Shown here piece by piece: positions 1 to 10,725 of a stretch of DNA of 64,000 nucleotides. The stretch is taken from contig BCJU01000001.1 of assembly GCA_001600355.1 (NCBI GenBank), positions 6,882,013 to 6,946,012 of the forward strand, written 5' to 3'. Numbering within the stretch: the first letter of the stretch is position 1; every line of letters begins with the position of its first letter. The position numbers were made by a program, and so were the translations under genes. The notes beneath the pieces were generated by a model. It did not search any database, was not told the origin of the DNA, and worked only from the letters and a program-made list of their open reading frames with translations. This DNA comes from Meira nashicola. Taxonomy: Eukaryota; Basidiomycota; Exobasidiomycetes; Exobasidiales; Brachybasidiaceae.

Positions 1-349
1 GTCTTCCTCTCATAACTGAAAAGAAGAGATTGCAATTAATGTAGACTAGTCTGTGCGTGCGCTTCTTCGAAATCGATCAAATGCCTCATCAAAACAAATG
101 GCGTAAATTGCATCGAAATTCAATTTCCTTTTTGACGGACACAAAAATGGAGGACGAACAAAATGATTCGGAGGTCAAAGCGTATTTCTGAGAGTTGAAT
201 AAGCGCCTTTGGTGAATGGGGCTGGTTGTATACGAGTAAAAAGCAAGCCACAAAAGATTTTCTTTTCTCTTCTTCCATTTCTTCTTCTTTCACCCTTTTT
301 TCCTTTTGCGATAATCTGAACTTCAACAGGAAATTATTGCACATTCAAA
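1..349. other. 5' flank of first gene, no gene seen
   Basis: The stretch holds the presumed promoter and 5' UTR of the gene starting at 350. A pyrimidine-rich run (about 255-305) lies just upstream of the ATG, as is common for fungal 5' UTRs. I see no RNA gene or repeat. A short TAGACTAG palindrome at about 42-52 recurs near 5670 and 19655. Confidence 0.5.
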
Positions 350-2711
350 ATGAATGGTTCTGCAAACGCAGAGGCTAGCTCTTCCAAAAGAACATTGGAT
401 CACATTGCTGAAGCACAAGAACGAGGAAGACAAACAGTGAGTACATAAACCGTGATTCAAAGTAGACCTGCTATTGACCCTTTTGTCCTTGCAGAAGAAG
501 AAAAGATTGACAAGTTCTACTTTGCATAGAATCGAACACAATTTGCAGAACGATTCCGGCTGCGATGTGACACCTCCCACAATATCAAGGCCCCGACGTG
601 AGGCTGCAGAAGAGGGAGTGGCGAGAAGAAGAAGAAGCTTGTCTGTCTTTTTCAGAGAACGAAGCAAATCTCGACAAACATCTCGATCCACATCAGTGGA
701 AGAGCAAGATATTGTAAACATTTGGCAAGAGATCAGCAAAGATGATCCTCGTGCAAAACAAATTTGTCGAAAAATGCCATTCATACCTGCTGACTTGCGA
801 TTCTTCCACAACACACAAACTGGCAACACATGGTTCGCTGGAAAGCCTGTACCATTCACTTCAGCTGCTTTTCATCCAAGACCTCTTCCAGCACCAGTCC
901 CGTCATACCTCTTTCGTACTCCACGCATCAAGACAAGGCAGGGTACGGTACCCAGATCATTGCCAAATGAAGATGCCACCTTCAGTGAAATGACAGAGGT
1001 CTTGGGATCACAAGAAACTGCTTCTAGTGATGCTGAAAGTGACGATACAGAAGAGACGTTTGAAGCGATCAAGAACCCTTTCACAGGAGAGACGATGGAT
1101 TTAGCAGATTACATCACGGAGTCTGAGCAGCATTTGCTCCTCCCTTTGCCAGGCAACTTTTTAACCATGCCAGCATTCAGGTCAGAGGTAGATCTTGCGC
1201 AAGAATCCTCGAATGCTGATCAAGAGAGCATTTCCAACAAAGATGATGCAATCGACTTGACAGGTGACGATGACGAAGTTGAGATCACAAAGGTTGTACC
1301 ACCTGCACCTGGTAGCAAGATGGGTCAAGCATTTGCATTGCGTGAAGCGAAGCTAGCTTTGGTCGCTGACCAGCAAGCGCTTGGCTATTCAGATGAAGAA
1401 GTGTACAAACTCATCGCAGAAGTAAAAAGAGAGCAAGAAGAGAATCAAGGTCCTGCTTCTGCCTCTTCAAGTGATCATGCAACGAGTCTTGCAAGCACAC
1501 AAAGCATTGCAACTACACCGGATAGCAATTCGCCAAGGCAGCAAGAAGAAGAAGGATCTACTGAGGCTTTGACGAAAAAGAGAGTTGAGGAAGGTGGGAT
1601 GGCTCAGGATAATATACAACCTATCTGTGAAAATGTTGCCATTAAGGAAAATTCTGATCAACAGATGGAGGAAGTGGAGTTCCATGAATTTCAAGCAGCT
1701 CTACCAGAAACACTTAAAGCTCAGCATGATCAAGAAATTCATGAGGAAGTGCAAGATGTACATGATGATAGCGCGATGGATTTGCAAAGCGACAAAAGTC
1801 ACATTGAGCAAGGCAATAGAGCCTGTGACACTCAGCAAGGTGAATCTGTCAATGAAGAATGTGAGATCCAAGGTGCGCATTCAACAAGTGCTACCGATCC
1901 CTCTGCAAGTACAACAGTGGATATGCAAGGTGAAGCTTTCACTGCTGTGATAACATCAAATCAAGCTTCGGAGCAGCAAAGTATCAATGCTTCAAGGTTA
2001 GCGGGCTCTTCTTTTGAGGAGTCGATCATGATTGAGAGCGATGATGAAGATGAAGCAGGACCAAGTCAGACACATATACTTTCGAGACGAATCCGATCTT
2101 CCTCTGTCCTTGTCAATCGCTTTCGCGAAGAAGCGGATGCTGAAGAAGCCGAATGGAGAGCGCAATTGCAACTTCAAATGGCGAACCTTCAGGCAACTTT
2201 GTCTCAGCAAGATTTGCTTTCTGAACCAGAAAGATTGTTGTATCCGGCTCCCATTGCTCCTGACATTTCAATGACAGCTGAAGAAAAAGAAAGTCTACGA
2301 TTGGCGGAAGGTGACAGTGATAGCGAAAGAGACAATTCGATTGATGCAATGTCAAATAAACTTGTCCAAGATGATCAGCAAGCAGGATTGCCAGTGCCGC
2401 AAGATCTTCCGGTGGAAGGTGCGATACAATTGAATGCACCAAGCATTCCTGTGCCACCTGTGATGCCTCCGCCCGCTTTTCCCAATTCTCTGATGGCAAG
2501 GCAACAAGAAGATTTCAATGTTCCATCTACCCCCGTGCCACAATTGGCACAGTCTTCTTTGCCCAACTCGCCAGCAATGCCATCGTTCGAATCAATTCCC
2601 CATCGTGCTGTCCAATCTCATTCCCCAGAATGCAACAATCCAACTTCGCCTTTGTATGTACGCCGTTGGCGAGGACTTCCGCAGAGAGGAAGTGATGGGG
2701 CGCAGAAATAA
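350..2711 (+). CDS. Disordered acidic protein with two SUMO-interaction-like motifs (uncharacterised)
   Basis: Two exons: 350-436 (29 codons, starting MNGSANAEASSSKRTLD) and 495-2711. They are joined by a 58-bp intron with a GTGAGTA donor and a GCAG acceptor. The product is 767 aa. It has no recognised enzymatic domain. Near residues 70-95 there is an Arg/Ser-rich stretch. A short ordered-looking segment follows at about 100-175 (NIWQEISKDDP, FFHNTQTGNTWF, PYLFRTPRIK-like). The rest is Ser/Glu/Gln-rich and probably disordered, with a proline-rich C-terminus. Two hydrophobic-acidic motifs look like SUMO-interacting motifs: IDLTGDDDE at about 282 and IMIESDDEDE at about 540. Convergent with the ARS2 gene downstream. 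Function unknown; a nuclear scaffold is an inference from composition only. Confidence 0.75.
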
Positions 2712-2866
2712 AGTAATCATTGTAAAATATTCAATTCAATACATTGTATGCTATTATAGTACAGTGGTGTGATGACATAGGTAAATCTGAATATGAAGCA
2801 TAAATAGGAAAGAGAAAATTGTCGCAACAACAAAATTTTGACAAGAAGAACAGGTTTGAAAGACTC

Positions 2867-5359
2867 TCAGTACTCCAGCTCAATCTCTGCTGCACCAGAT
2901 GGAACACCAGCATCCAAATCTCGATAGCTTTTAGGTGCCATTGCTGCACGAGGGTCGAGTCGAACACGATTGACATTTGGCACTGCACTTGATACAGAAA
3001 AAGGATCAGAATCGATTTTACCCATTCGCAAAGAAGTGCCACTAGCAATCGCATCTCCAGCTCGATCGCGAGCATAGTCACCGGCACCCTCAGCTGCGCT
3101 TGACAAGCCTAAACGCACCAGATTTCCCCCTCCATAATAGCCATTTCCACCAGCGCTCAATTGTGCGGCGTTGCTGTGATCATATCCTCCCAATCGAGAA
3201 CCCAAAGAGGAAGGGTTGCCTGAAGTTGAAATGCCATTTCGATCAGTCGGTTGAGCGATTGGCATTGGCCTTTGAGGATCTCGAACATAGTTGTTGTAGA
3301 ATTTTGCATCGTCAATCTTGTCAGCCATGAGTTCGTTGAACCATTCTTTGTGTTTATTGGTAACATGCTTTTGGACAAAAATTTGCGCTTTGAACGGTTT
3401 ACCACATTCTTCTCCGTTCACCTTGACAATACACCTATGCTTCTCTGTTTCATCTTCGCGAGAGTATGGCGCTGCAAGATCAATGAGCATGGATTTGATA
3501 TCAATTCCACCATAGTTGCCAATTTGGTTGTCGTCTGGTCGCATCAGTAGCTCGTGTTTGGTATCAACATTGCTTGCCCACAATTTCGCCTTTTCTGCAA
3601 TTGCTGAAAGATGGGTCATTGGCTTTGCGCAATTGAATCGTAAGCAACGAGGAGCTCTTCTCGATAATTCTTCAGGAAAGTCGGATACAGTCGAAGAATA
3701 ATAATCGCAATTATATACCTTGCGCAAAAGATCGAGATGAAGATCGAGATTCTTTCGTAGCAATTCTTGTTTCGTCTGTACTGCTTCACAATCTTCTTCG
3801 TCTTCTCCCAAAAGAGCTTTGTTGATATTTGCGTCATCGTTCTCAGGTGGTGAAGCAGTTTCCGAACCTCGTCCAGATCGGAGATCTAGTACATTCGAAA
3901 GCCACAATTTCATCTCTTCTGCATTTGTACCGTCAGAACATGTGACGTGCAAAGCCCTCTGTTCGATCTCGCTTGTTGCTTCCAGGTCCAATTCCTCTTC
4001 AGCAAATGCGTTTACATTTCCAGCTTTTTGCATTTCTTGACGATCCTCACTTTCAAAGAGTTGAAGTACTTTACGAGCTTGGTGAAGATCATGCAAAAGT
4101 CTTGGAAGGGAGCAAGCATACTCTGGTGCAACTCGTAATTTCACCTGAGCTGGACGATTTGCCAGTTCAAAAGCAAGCTTTTGACCTTCAATGGTTGTCT
4201 GACTCAAGCGTAAAGCAATATCGAGCATAGTATCCGCACTTTGATGCTCAAATACTGCACACCCTACTCGGCCGTACCGCTTGAGTGGATGAGGCTCACC
4301 AAGAGCAAGATATAGAAATCCTTTTTCTCCTTTCAGCGCATCCTCGATACTTGACCGCCCAATCTCAGCAGGTATGGATCGGATAAGGAGCTGATTCGGT
4401 TCTGGAGCCAGGACAACAGATTCAATTTCATCAAGTTCTTCTCTCTCTCCCGCTTGATTTGTTGCAACGAAGTATTTGCTCGAGCCACTTTGTTGTGCGA
4501 AAGCATCTTTACCTTTTCTAGGCTCTCTGGTTTCAATGACATCAAAATTGATTCTGTCTAGCGTCCCAGAACGAAGATCATTGAGCCACAATTTTCGTTT
4601 CCCATTCCTGCCTTGCCTTCTTCTCGCAGCTTTTGCTTCCGCTACTTCCTGGGAAATTCCAAATTTCTCATTGAACCAAGGTGCATTCTTGTGCGTCTCA
4701 AAGAATTGTTCCATCGCTCGACGTTGAAATGCTTTGCGATATTCTTGATATTTTTCATATAGAAGTTGTGTGGCTTCCATTGAATTTGAGCCTGCAGCAG
4801 GCTCTTTTCCGTTTTCTCGTAAAAGTTGTGCAAATCGCTTGAAGGTGAGAATGGTTCTAGAATCCATTGGATCCTTTAAAGAATCTGTTGGACGTGCCTG
4901 ACGTTCCCTTGCGAGACTATCATCTGCATTTCGAAAACCGTCTTCAGGCGTACGTCGTTCCTCTCGATGAGATCGTGAACGGGCATCCCTTTCATCAACT
5001 ACACCCTGACCTGCGTAATATCTGTCCCATTCTTTTTCGATATCACGTTCACGTTCGTACATCCTCCATTCTCTTTCTTTTTCTTTCGGATCAAGCTCAT
5101 TCCAAGATCTTCTGCCTCGTTCAGGTGATCTTTCTGTTGTTGATCCCCAATCTCTTTCGAAATCATCTCTCGATCTCCTCCTTTTATGTTCCCATTCTCT
5201 TTCACTGCTTCCATGATATGTGTCATCAAATGCAGGCGTATGAGAACGTTGTCTCTTTATTCCACGATCTGCATAACCAACAGCTGCTCCACCATATGGA
5301 TCTCGCTCATCGAAGAGTCGATCACTGCGGTCGTAGCTATAAGAATCGTAATGAGACAT
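2867..5359 (-). CDS. ARS2: ARS2/SERRATE-family RNA effector protein
   Basis: Single-exon, 830 aa. The family links the nuclear cap-binding complex to RNA processing and decay factors; the S. pombe member (Pir2) also acts in heterochromatin. The sequence shows a highly charged RD/RE-rich N-terminus (1-160), the conserved SERRATE/ARS2 N-terminal domain (MDSRTILTFKRF start, about 165-270), an RRM-like middle region, and a C2H2 zinc finger at 641-670 (C643, C652, H665, H670) followed by the typical HKEWFNELMADK segment. The C-terminus keeps SYRDLDAG, the short motif by which ARS2 proteins contact the cap-binding complex, about 14 residues from the end. Length fits the family. It is divergent from DPL1 across a 1.2-kb spacer. 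Identity is secure; the precise partner set is inferred. Confidence 0.92.
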   Translation of the reverse strand: MSHYDSYSYDRSDRLFDERDPYGGAAVGYADRGIKRQRSHTPAFDDTYHGSSEREWEHKRRRSRDDFERDWGSTTERSPERGRRSWNELDPKEKEREWRMYERERDIEKEWDRYYAGQGVVDERDARSRSHREERRTPEDGFRNADDSLARERQARPTDSLKDPMDSRTILTFKRFAQLLRENGKEPAAGSNSMEATQLLYEKYQEYRKAFQRRAMEQFFETHKNAPWFNEKFGISQEVAEAKAARRRQGRNGKRKLWLNDLRSGTLDRINFDVIETREPRKGKDAFAQQSGSSKYFVATNQAGEREELDEIESVVLAPEPNQLLIRSIPAEIGRSSIEDALKGEKGFLYLALGEPHPLKRYGRVGCAVFEHQSADTMLDIALRLSQTTIEGQKLAFELANRPAQVKLRVAPEYACSLPRLLHDLHQARKVLQLFESEDRQEMQKAGNVNAFAEEELDLEATSEIEQRALHVTCSDGTNAEEMKLWLSNVLDLRSGRGSETASPPENDDANINKALLGEDEEDCEAVQTKQELLRKNLDLHLDLLRKVYNCDYYSSTVSDFPEELSRRAPRCLRFNCAKPMTHLSAIAEKAKLWASNVDTKHELLMRPDDNQIGNYGGIDIKSMLIDLAAPYSREDETEKHRCIVKVNGEECGKPFKAQIFVQKHVTNKHKEWFNELMADKIDDAKFYNNYVRDPQRPMPIAQPTDRNGISTSGNPSSLGSRLGGYDHSNAAQLSAGGNGYYGGGNLVRLGLSSAAEGAGDYARDRAGDAIASGTSLRMGKIDSDPFSVSSAVPNVNRVRLDPRAAMAPKSYRDLDAGVPSGAAEIELEY

Positions 5360-6565
5360 TTCAAAGTGATAAGGTATGATAGCGATGAAAGAAAGCGAGG
5401 TAAAATGTTGGAAATTGAATAATAATTGTCCTTGCGTTCAACCGATTGGCCGAAACGTTTTATGAGCAACGGAACAGCATGAAAAGCCGCTGAAATGCAA
5501 AGATAGTGCAAATAACCTGATTGCAATCGATCCAATGATGTTCCAAACAATTTTTGATTGGAGAGATATAGCGTACCAGCGCGATAAAAGACAAGAAGAA
5601 GAAAGTAGGTGATGGTAATTTTACACTTTTGGATGCGAATAAATGTTGCAAAATAAGCCTCATGCTTCTAGACTAGACTAGACTATTTTCATTCATACAC
5701 GCGATTAAAAGCGACAACAGCCCAGCGCCATGCTCTATGTACCTATTGAAGCCTTTGCGTGAACAAAGCATCAACAAGTAAGCACAGCTATTTACGATGA
5801 GCCTTAACGCCTACGCCTATCTTTCTCCGCCTAAAAACATAACATTGATATTGTTTGTATTCCATTCGACTCCGCCATGATCTCAAGAATGAAGAAGCTG
5901 TGTCCTGAATGTCGATCAGCCTTTCCTGTCCGATGGCCCAAAGAGGACCGAAATACCCGTGGCCGAAATCCGTCTTTTTGATGTGAATGAAGTAAAAAGA
6001 CTGATGCAGTGCACGTTCAACGCGCAATCCAAAGGGGCAATAGCGTATATGGCTTTCTCACATGCATGCAGTTGCAATATTATACGCTCAGGTCATCACC
6101 ACATTTTGAGTAGAGCGGGGCCTTAAGAAGATAAAAGCTACTCAAATTTATCGTCCTTCCACCAGGACCATCACCTTCCATCAGTCTCACATCTAGTGGC
6201 TGTGCCATTATAGATTCGAATTCGAATTTGAGCGTCACGAATCCACCGGGCATTTCGGTGCCGTTCATCAAACATTCCTAGTAACGGTCCGAATCCGATA
6301 TCCTCAACTTTTTTTTTGCAAGGTCACAAACCTATCTTGATTGAGAATTCTTTACAAGTTTTACCCGCTCGTTTTTCATTTCCGTCTTTCGGCACGAACA
6401 CCACGAAATACGTACACGGAAACAGGAGAACGGGTTTTTGGCACAGCTCGAGCATTTATTCTTATCTTTGAAAAACCGATCAAAAAAAGGTATAAAACGA
6501 AGCTCATCTTTTCATTTGCTAGACGAAATCTGCACCAAAAAACAACCATTGAATAGATTGTAATC
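5360..6565. other. Divergent promoter region between ARS2 and DPL1
   Basis: About 1.2 kb with no convincing ORF. It includes a tandem (TAGAC)n-like tract near 5668-5686 and poly-T runs. A TATA element is given separately for DPL1. No tRNA or structured RNA was recognised. Confidence 0.5.
6491..6497 (+). promoter_or_regulatory. TATA box of DPL1
   Basis: TATAAAA lies 75 bp upstream of the DPL1 start codon, a typical fungal distance with a short 5' UTR. Confidence 0.5.
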
Positions 6566-8341
6566 ATGCCAGCTTCAACATCAGCTTCTTCTTTGCGCTC
6601 TTCTCGACCAGGCAATGCAAATGCAGGTCCACCATCGCTTGTCTCTTTGGCTCTATCGCAAGCCTTGACAGTGGAAAATGCAAGAACTTTGATCTTTTAT
6701 GTTGTACTTTACAAGTATACTTTCAGGTTATGGAGACACATTCGTTCTTTTGGCGTGACGGCAAGTATTTATCAGGTGTATGTGGAAATTTCAAGACGTT
6801 TGTTCTTCCTCTTAATGAAGATTCCAGCTGTAAAGAGACGAGTGACTCGTGAGCTTGACACTGCAACAAAAGAGCTCGAGGATAAAATTGCACCTCGAAT
6901 CACAAGTCTAACCAGTAATCCAACTTTGCCAGAATATGGTCGTGATCGGGATTGGTTGATGACTGAATTGGTCAAATTGCAACGCTTACATATCGGTAAA
7001 ACGGCAAGCAAAGAAGGATTGGCTAATTCTGTTTCATTGATTGAAGAAGGTGGAGAATCGGAAGATTCTTTACAAAAAGATGGCCAAATGGTATGGAAAG
7101 GTGGTAAGATCAGTGGTGCAGTATACCACGGAGGTCAAGAAATGAGTGACTTATTGGGTGATACAATCAAGATGTTCATGGTTTCCAATCCTTTGCATCC
7201 AGACGTATTCCCAGGTGTTCGTCGTATGGAAGCAGAAGTAGTTTCAATGGTTTTGCGCTTGTACAATGCACCTGAAACGGGAGCAGGCACGATGACTTCT
7301 GGAGGTACGGAGTCCATCTTGATGGCATGCAAAGCAGCTCGTGAATGGGGTTACAGAACAAAAGGAATCACACGTCCAGAAATCGTACTTTCACGATCCG
7401 CCCATGCCGCTTTCCATAAAGCCGGAGAATACTTCAAGATCAAAATCATCGAAGTTGATGTCGACCGAATCACACGAAAGGTTCGAATTGGAAGTATGCG
7501 TAGAGCGATCAACAGTAATACAGTAATGGTAGTAGGAAGTGCACCTTCATTTGGCGAAGGTATTATTGATGACATTGATTCGATTGCCTTATTGGCCAAA
7601 CGTTCAAAGATCTTGTGTCATGTGGACTGTTGCTTGGGATCTTTCTTGATGCCATTCTTGGAAAAAGCAGGCTTGCCAAGCGCTCCTTTCGATTTCCGAA
7701 TCGATGGCGTTACCAGTATCAGTTGTGATACACACAAATACGGTTTCGCACCAAAAGGTTCTTCGATTGTCATGTATCGAACTGGAGAATTGCGCCGTCA
7801 TCAATATTACGTACAGCCAGGATGGACTGGAGGTGTTTATGCTTCCCCTTCCATTGCAGGTTCGAGGCCAGGCGCATTAGTTGCAGGAACATGGGCAGCT
7901 TTGATGTCTATGGGAGATGATGGTTATACAGATTCATGCAGAGAGATTGTGGGAGCCGCGAGAAAGATTGAAAAGGGTATTCGTGATGAAATTCATCAAT
8001 TACGAATTATGGGTAGACCTTTGGTAAGCGTTGTCTCTTTCTGCAGCGCTGGCTCTATCAACATCTATGAAGTTGGTGACAGAATGAGCGCAAAAGGTTG
8101 GCATTTGAACGGATTGGCAACCGAGCCACCCGCAATTCATATCGCATGCACAAAATTGACCGTTCCCGTTGTAGATGAATTCCTGAAAGATCTTAAAGCT
8201 GCTGTCAAAGAGGCAAAGACACGTGGACCACCAGGAAGCATGACTCAATTGTACGGTCTGGGATCAAGCAGTGCAGTTGGACCTTCGCTTGTTCATGAGG
8301 TCGCATCAAGGTTCTTAGATACGCTTTATCTTGTTCGTTAG
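6566..8341 (+). CDS. DPL1: Sphingosine-1-phosphate lyase
   Basis: Single-exon, 591 aa. This PLP enzyme of the endoplasmic reticulum cleaves long-chain base phosphates into a fatty aldehyde and phosphoethanolamine, the exit step of sphingolipid catabolism. A hydrophobic anchor (about 33-52, ARTLIFYVVLYKYTFRLW) precedes the group II decarboxylase fold. The SGGTESILMA signature and the PLP-binding segment SCDTHKYGFAPKG are intact, with K391 as the Schiff-base lysine by alignment with known lyases. Length matches yeast Dpl1. The start is the first ATG after the TATA box. It is convergent with the next gene, with only 107 bp between the stops. Confidence 0.96.
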   Translation: MPASTSASSLRSSRPGNANAGPPSLVSLALSQALTVENARTLIFYVVLYKYTFRLWRHIRSFGVTASIYQVYVEISRRLFFLLMKIPAVKRRVTRELDTATKELEDKIAPRITSLTSNPTLPEYGRDRDWLMTELVKLQRLHIGKTASKEGLANSVSLIEEGGESEDSLQKDGQMVWKGGKISGAVYHGGQEMSDLLGDTIKMFMVSNPLHPDVFPGVRRMEAEVVSMVLRLYNAPETGAGTMTSGGTESILMACKAAREWGYRTKGITRPEIVLSRSAHAAFHKAGEYFKIKIIEVDVDRITRKVRIGSMRRAINSNTVMVVGSAPSFGEGIIDDIDSIALLAKRSKILCHVDCCLGSFLMPFLEKAGLPSAPFDFRIDGVTSISCDTHKYGFAPKGSSIVMYRTGELRRHQYYVQPGWTGGVYASPSIAGSRPGALVAGTWAALMSMGDDGYTDSCREIVGAARKIEKGIRDEIHQLRIMGRPLVSVVSFCSAGSINIYEVGDRMSAKGWHLNGLATEPPAIHIACTKLTVPVVDEFLKDLKAAVKEAKTRGPPGSMTQLYGLGSSSAVGPSLVHEVASRFLDTLYLVR

Positions 8342-8448
8342 TATTTTTCATAATTATCTGTCAATCGCGAGAATTTATTTTTCTAAAATATAACATTGAC
8401 TGTAATAGTATACATTGATCTTATTCTTGTTCTTCCTCCTCTTTCACA

Positions 8449-10725
8449 TTATCGATATGCCGGTGATCCTGTTGCTGTTGCTGCTGTCATTGCTTGTTGC
8501 GAAGGAGGACGTACACCGGAACCATTTGATGCTAAAGGAGATGGTCTGCCGAAAGGCATATGACCACTCGAAACAGGCGGATAACCTGATCTGGATTGAT
8601 GTGGATGGAATTGCGGCATTCCTTGACGTGGCGATTGAAATGGAGGTCGTCCCTGAACGACGTTTTGATGAGGTCCTGGGATCGGTGGTCGAGCTCCAAC
8701 GGGTGGTGTTGGAGGGGGCGGCCGAGCAGCTGGAGCAGGCGGTACGGGTGGTTTACGATCGTGTGGATGATCTTCCAGCTCATAAGCTCTAGAAGATGCG
8801 AATCGATCCAATAATCCTTTGCCTCGATCACGATTAGCACCTAGAACTGTCGCTCCTAAGGACATCGTTTGACTTGTTGCTTTCTCTTCTGTTTCTTTGG
8901 ATAATCGTAATGTCTCATTATCGCGAACGGCAGCAACAGGTCTTGCTGAGACCATTGAACGGGACAGTGCTTGTCTTCGCGTTGCCTCTGGACCAAATGT
9001 GGTCTTGTCTAGCGTTCCCCAAATGCCTTGCTCTACCTTTTCGTCCATTAAAGCAGGGTCAATTGCCGCCGATGAGGCTAAAGATTGCAACTTGCTCGTA
9101 GACGGAATGATGTTATCATCTCCTATACTTTCATCCTTGCTGAAATCATTCTCTCCGTTGATTCTCGGTTGTGCTGAGAGAAGGCTGGTAAGGGAAATAA
9201 GCAAAGATCGTGCAATTGCTTGTTCATTTGCATCGGGCTTTGCCAAAGCCTCTTCGTAACCTCTTGTATTGGCTACACTTTTAGCCATCAATTGCCGCCA
9301 ACGTTGCTCTTGAAGATCTTGCAAGCATGTCAATAACGTCGCATTGTGAGTCAGAATTTCATCAATATTGGCCGCTTGAGACTGCTTCCAATCTAGATCC
9401 GGCAAATTATCATACCCTTCCAAGATTAAATCTGCGTCCAAATCTGTTTCCATTTCATCCAACATATCTTCCAATTGCTCGCGTGCTTCAATGCCATACA
9501 ATGTTGGCTTTCGCGCTGCCACCTTTTGCATCTCAACTGCTTCGTCCCTTTTTGCTCGCCAGAGAGCATTGCTGGCTTTATGGCTCATTTGGCCATCGAA
9601 AGATTCGTATGTAGGTGCAAAAGAAGACCATGGTCCGTAATATAGATGGGATACTGGTTTAATCACTTCTTCATCTTCGCGTCTGTATCGAACAGGCATC
9701 CCTAAGATTGGATGAGCAACTTGTGTTTTGTCGATCCGCAAAGCATCGTAAAGACGATCACCAAGGGTAGGCACAGAATGAGAACGTGGAGCTAAGCGAG
9801 TTGCACTGAAATCGACAATGCGTGCATAAGCTGGATCGATTTCAGAAGCTTCCTTTGCTGACATTGAAACCGCATTTGTGAAGTAATCCCCACCCGGTAA
9901 TCGCATCTGCAGAGCGTATTCTCCCGTTCTCCCTCCATCGACATTTGAAGTCAATTCTGCTATTTGTTGTTCACTAATTTTAGCTAATTCATCTACCAAA
10001 GTCAAACAAGTTGAGATTGCAGTTAGCTTTGTTCGATCATCCTCTAATGTATCACGAGAAGGTAGAATATGTGAACCAGACAAATGAGCACGCAAAGCTG
10101 TTGGTGTGACGAAGGGTGCTCGTAATTTGATGAGATGATCGCGTAATTGACGGATGCCTAACTTAGGCAGAGATAAAAGATCTTCCAATGTGATATCGGA
10201 TGCTCTAGCTGCTCTTCTTTCTGCTCCTCTCCTTCTAGGATCTTCTTGTGATTGTGGATTAGTGAGGTTCGAGGTAGATGCCGCTGCTTGTTGTTGTTGC
10301 TGTTGCTGCTGAGTACGTAAACGTAACAGATCAGGAGCGAATGCACGAATGACTACTTTCAACTTTTTTTTATCTTCTGCTCGAATAGGCACATCTTTTT
10401 CCTCTTCGTCTTCATCTCCTTCTGTATTTGCTGGTTCCATCTCTAGATCGTATGTTCCAGACACGACTTCTGACTTTGACGACTCGCCTGGATTAGGCGA
10501 TTTTGCTCCTTCTTCGCCTACATTTGAAATTCCAAGTCCATTCGTCAATGATTTGCGGGATGATATCCTTCTCGTACCACTTGTTCTTTCATCCCCTTCA
10601 TCTATATTTGGAGATGCATCACCACCACCTTTTGCATTAGGAGACGAATTTGCTGCTTTCAACCTTGCAGATCGTGTTCGCAATGGCGTTCCCTGTTCTT
10701 CTCCCTCCATTTTAATACCTTCCAT
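8449..10725 (-). CDS. Poly-Q, proline-rich nuclear-type protein; possible chromatin-remodeller subunit
   Basis: Single-exon, 758 aa. The N-terminus is acidic with low-complexity segments. A Q8 tract at about 138-145 precedes an ordered middle (about 175-560) containing IRQLRDHLIKLRAPFV, LYYGPWSSFAPTYESF and LDEMETDLDADLILEGYDN. The C-terminus (about 660-758) is very proline-rich (PPPTPPVGARPP) and likely disordered. I do not recognise it with certainty. The YYGP-SSFAPTY segment reminds me of fungal RSC/SWI-SNF accessory subunits (Rsc58-like), but that is recollection, not a search. Three MluI-type ACGCGT sites lie in its promoter. Convergent with DPL1. Confidence 0.8.
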   Translation of the reverse strand: MEGIKMEGEEQGTPLRTRSARLKAANSSPNAKGGGDASPNIDEGDERTSGTRRISSRKSLTNGLGISNVGEEGAKSPNPGESSKSEVVSGTYDLEMEPANTEGDEDEEEKDVPIRAEDKKKLKVVIRAFAPDLLRLRTQQQQQQQQAAASTSNLTNPQSQEDPRRRGAERRAARASDITLEDLLSLPKLGIRQLRDHLIKLRAPFVTPTALRAHLSGSHILPSRDTLEDDRTKLTAISTCLTLVDELAKISEQQIAELTSNVDGGRTGEYALQMRLPGGDYFTNAVSMSAKEASEIDPAYARIVDFSATRLAPRSHSVPTLGDRLYDALRIDKTQVAHPILGMPVRYRREDEEVIKPVSHLYYGPWSSFAPTYESFDGQMSHKASNALWRAKRDEAVEMQKVAARKPTLYGIEAREQLEDMLDEMETDLDADLILEGYDNLPDLDWKQSQAANIDEILTHNATLLTCLQDLQEQRWRQLMAKSVANTRGYEEALAKPDANEQAIARSLLISLTSLLSAQPRINGENDFSKDESIGDDNIIPSTSKLQSLASSAAIDPALMDEKVEQGIWGTLDKTTFGPEATRRQALSRSMVSARPVAAVRDNETLRLSKETEEKATSQTMSLGATVLGANRDRGKGLLDRFASSRAYELEDHPHDRKPPVPPAPAARPPPPTPPVGARPPIPGPHQNVVQGRPPFQSPRQGMPQFHPHQSRSGYPPVSSGHMPFGRPSPLASNGSGVRPPSQQAMTAATATGSPAYR

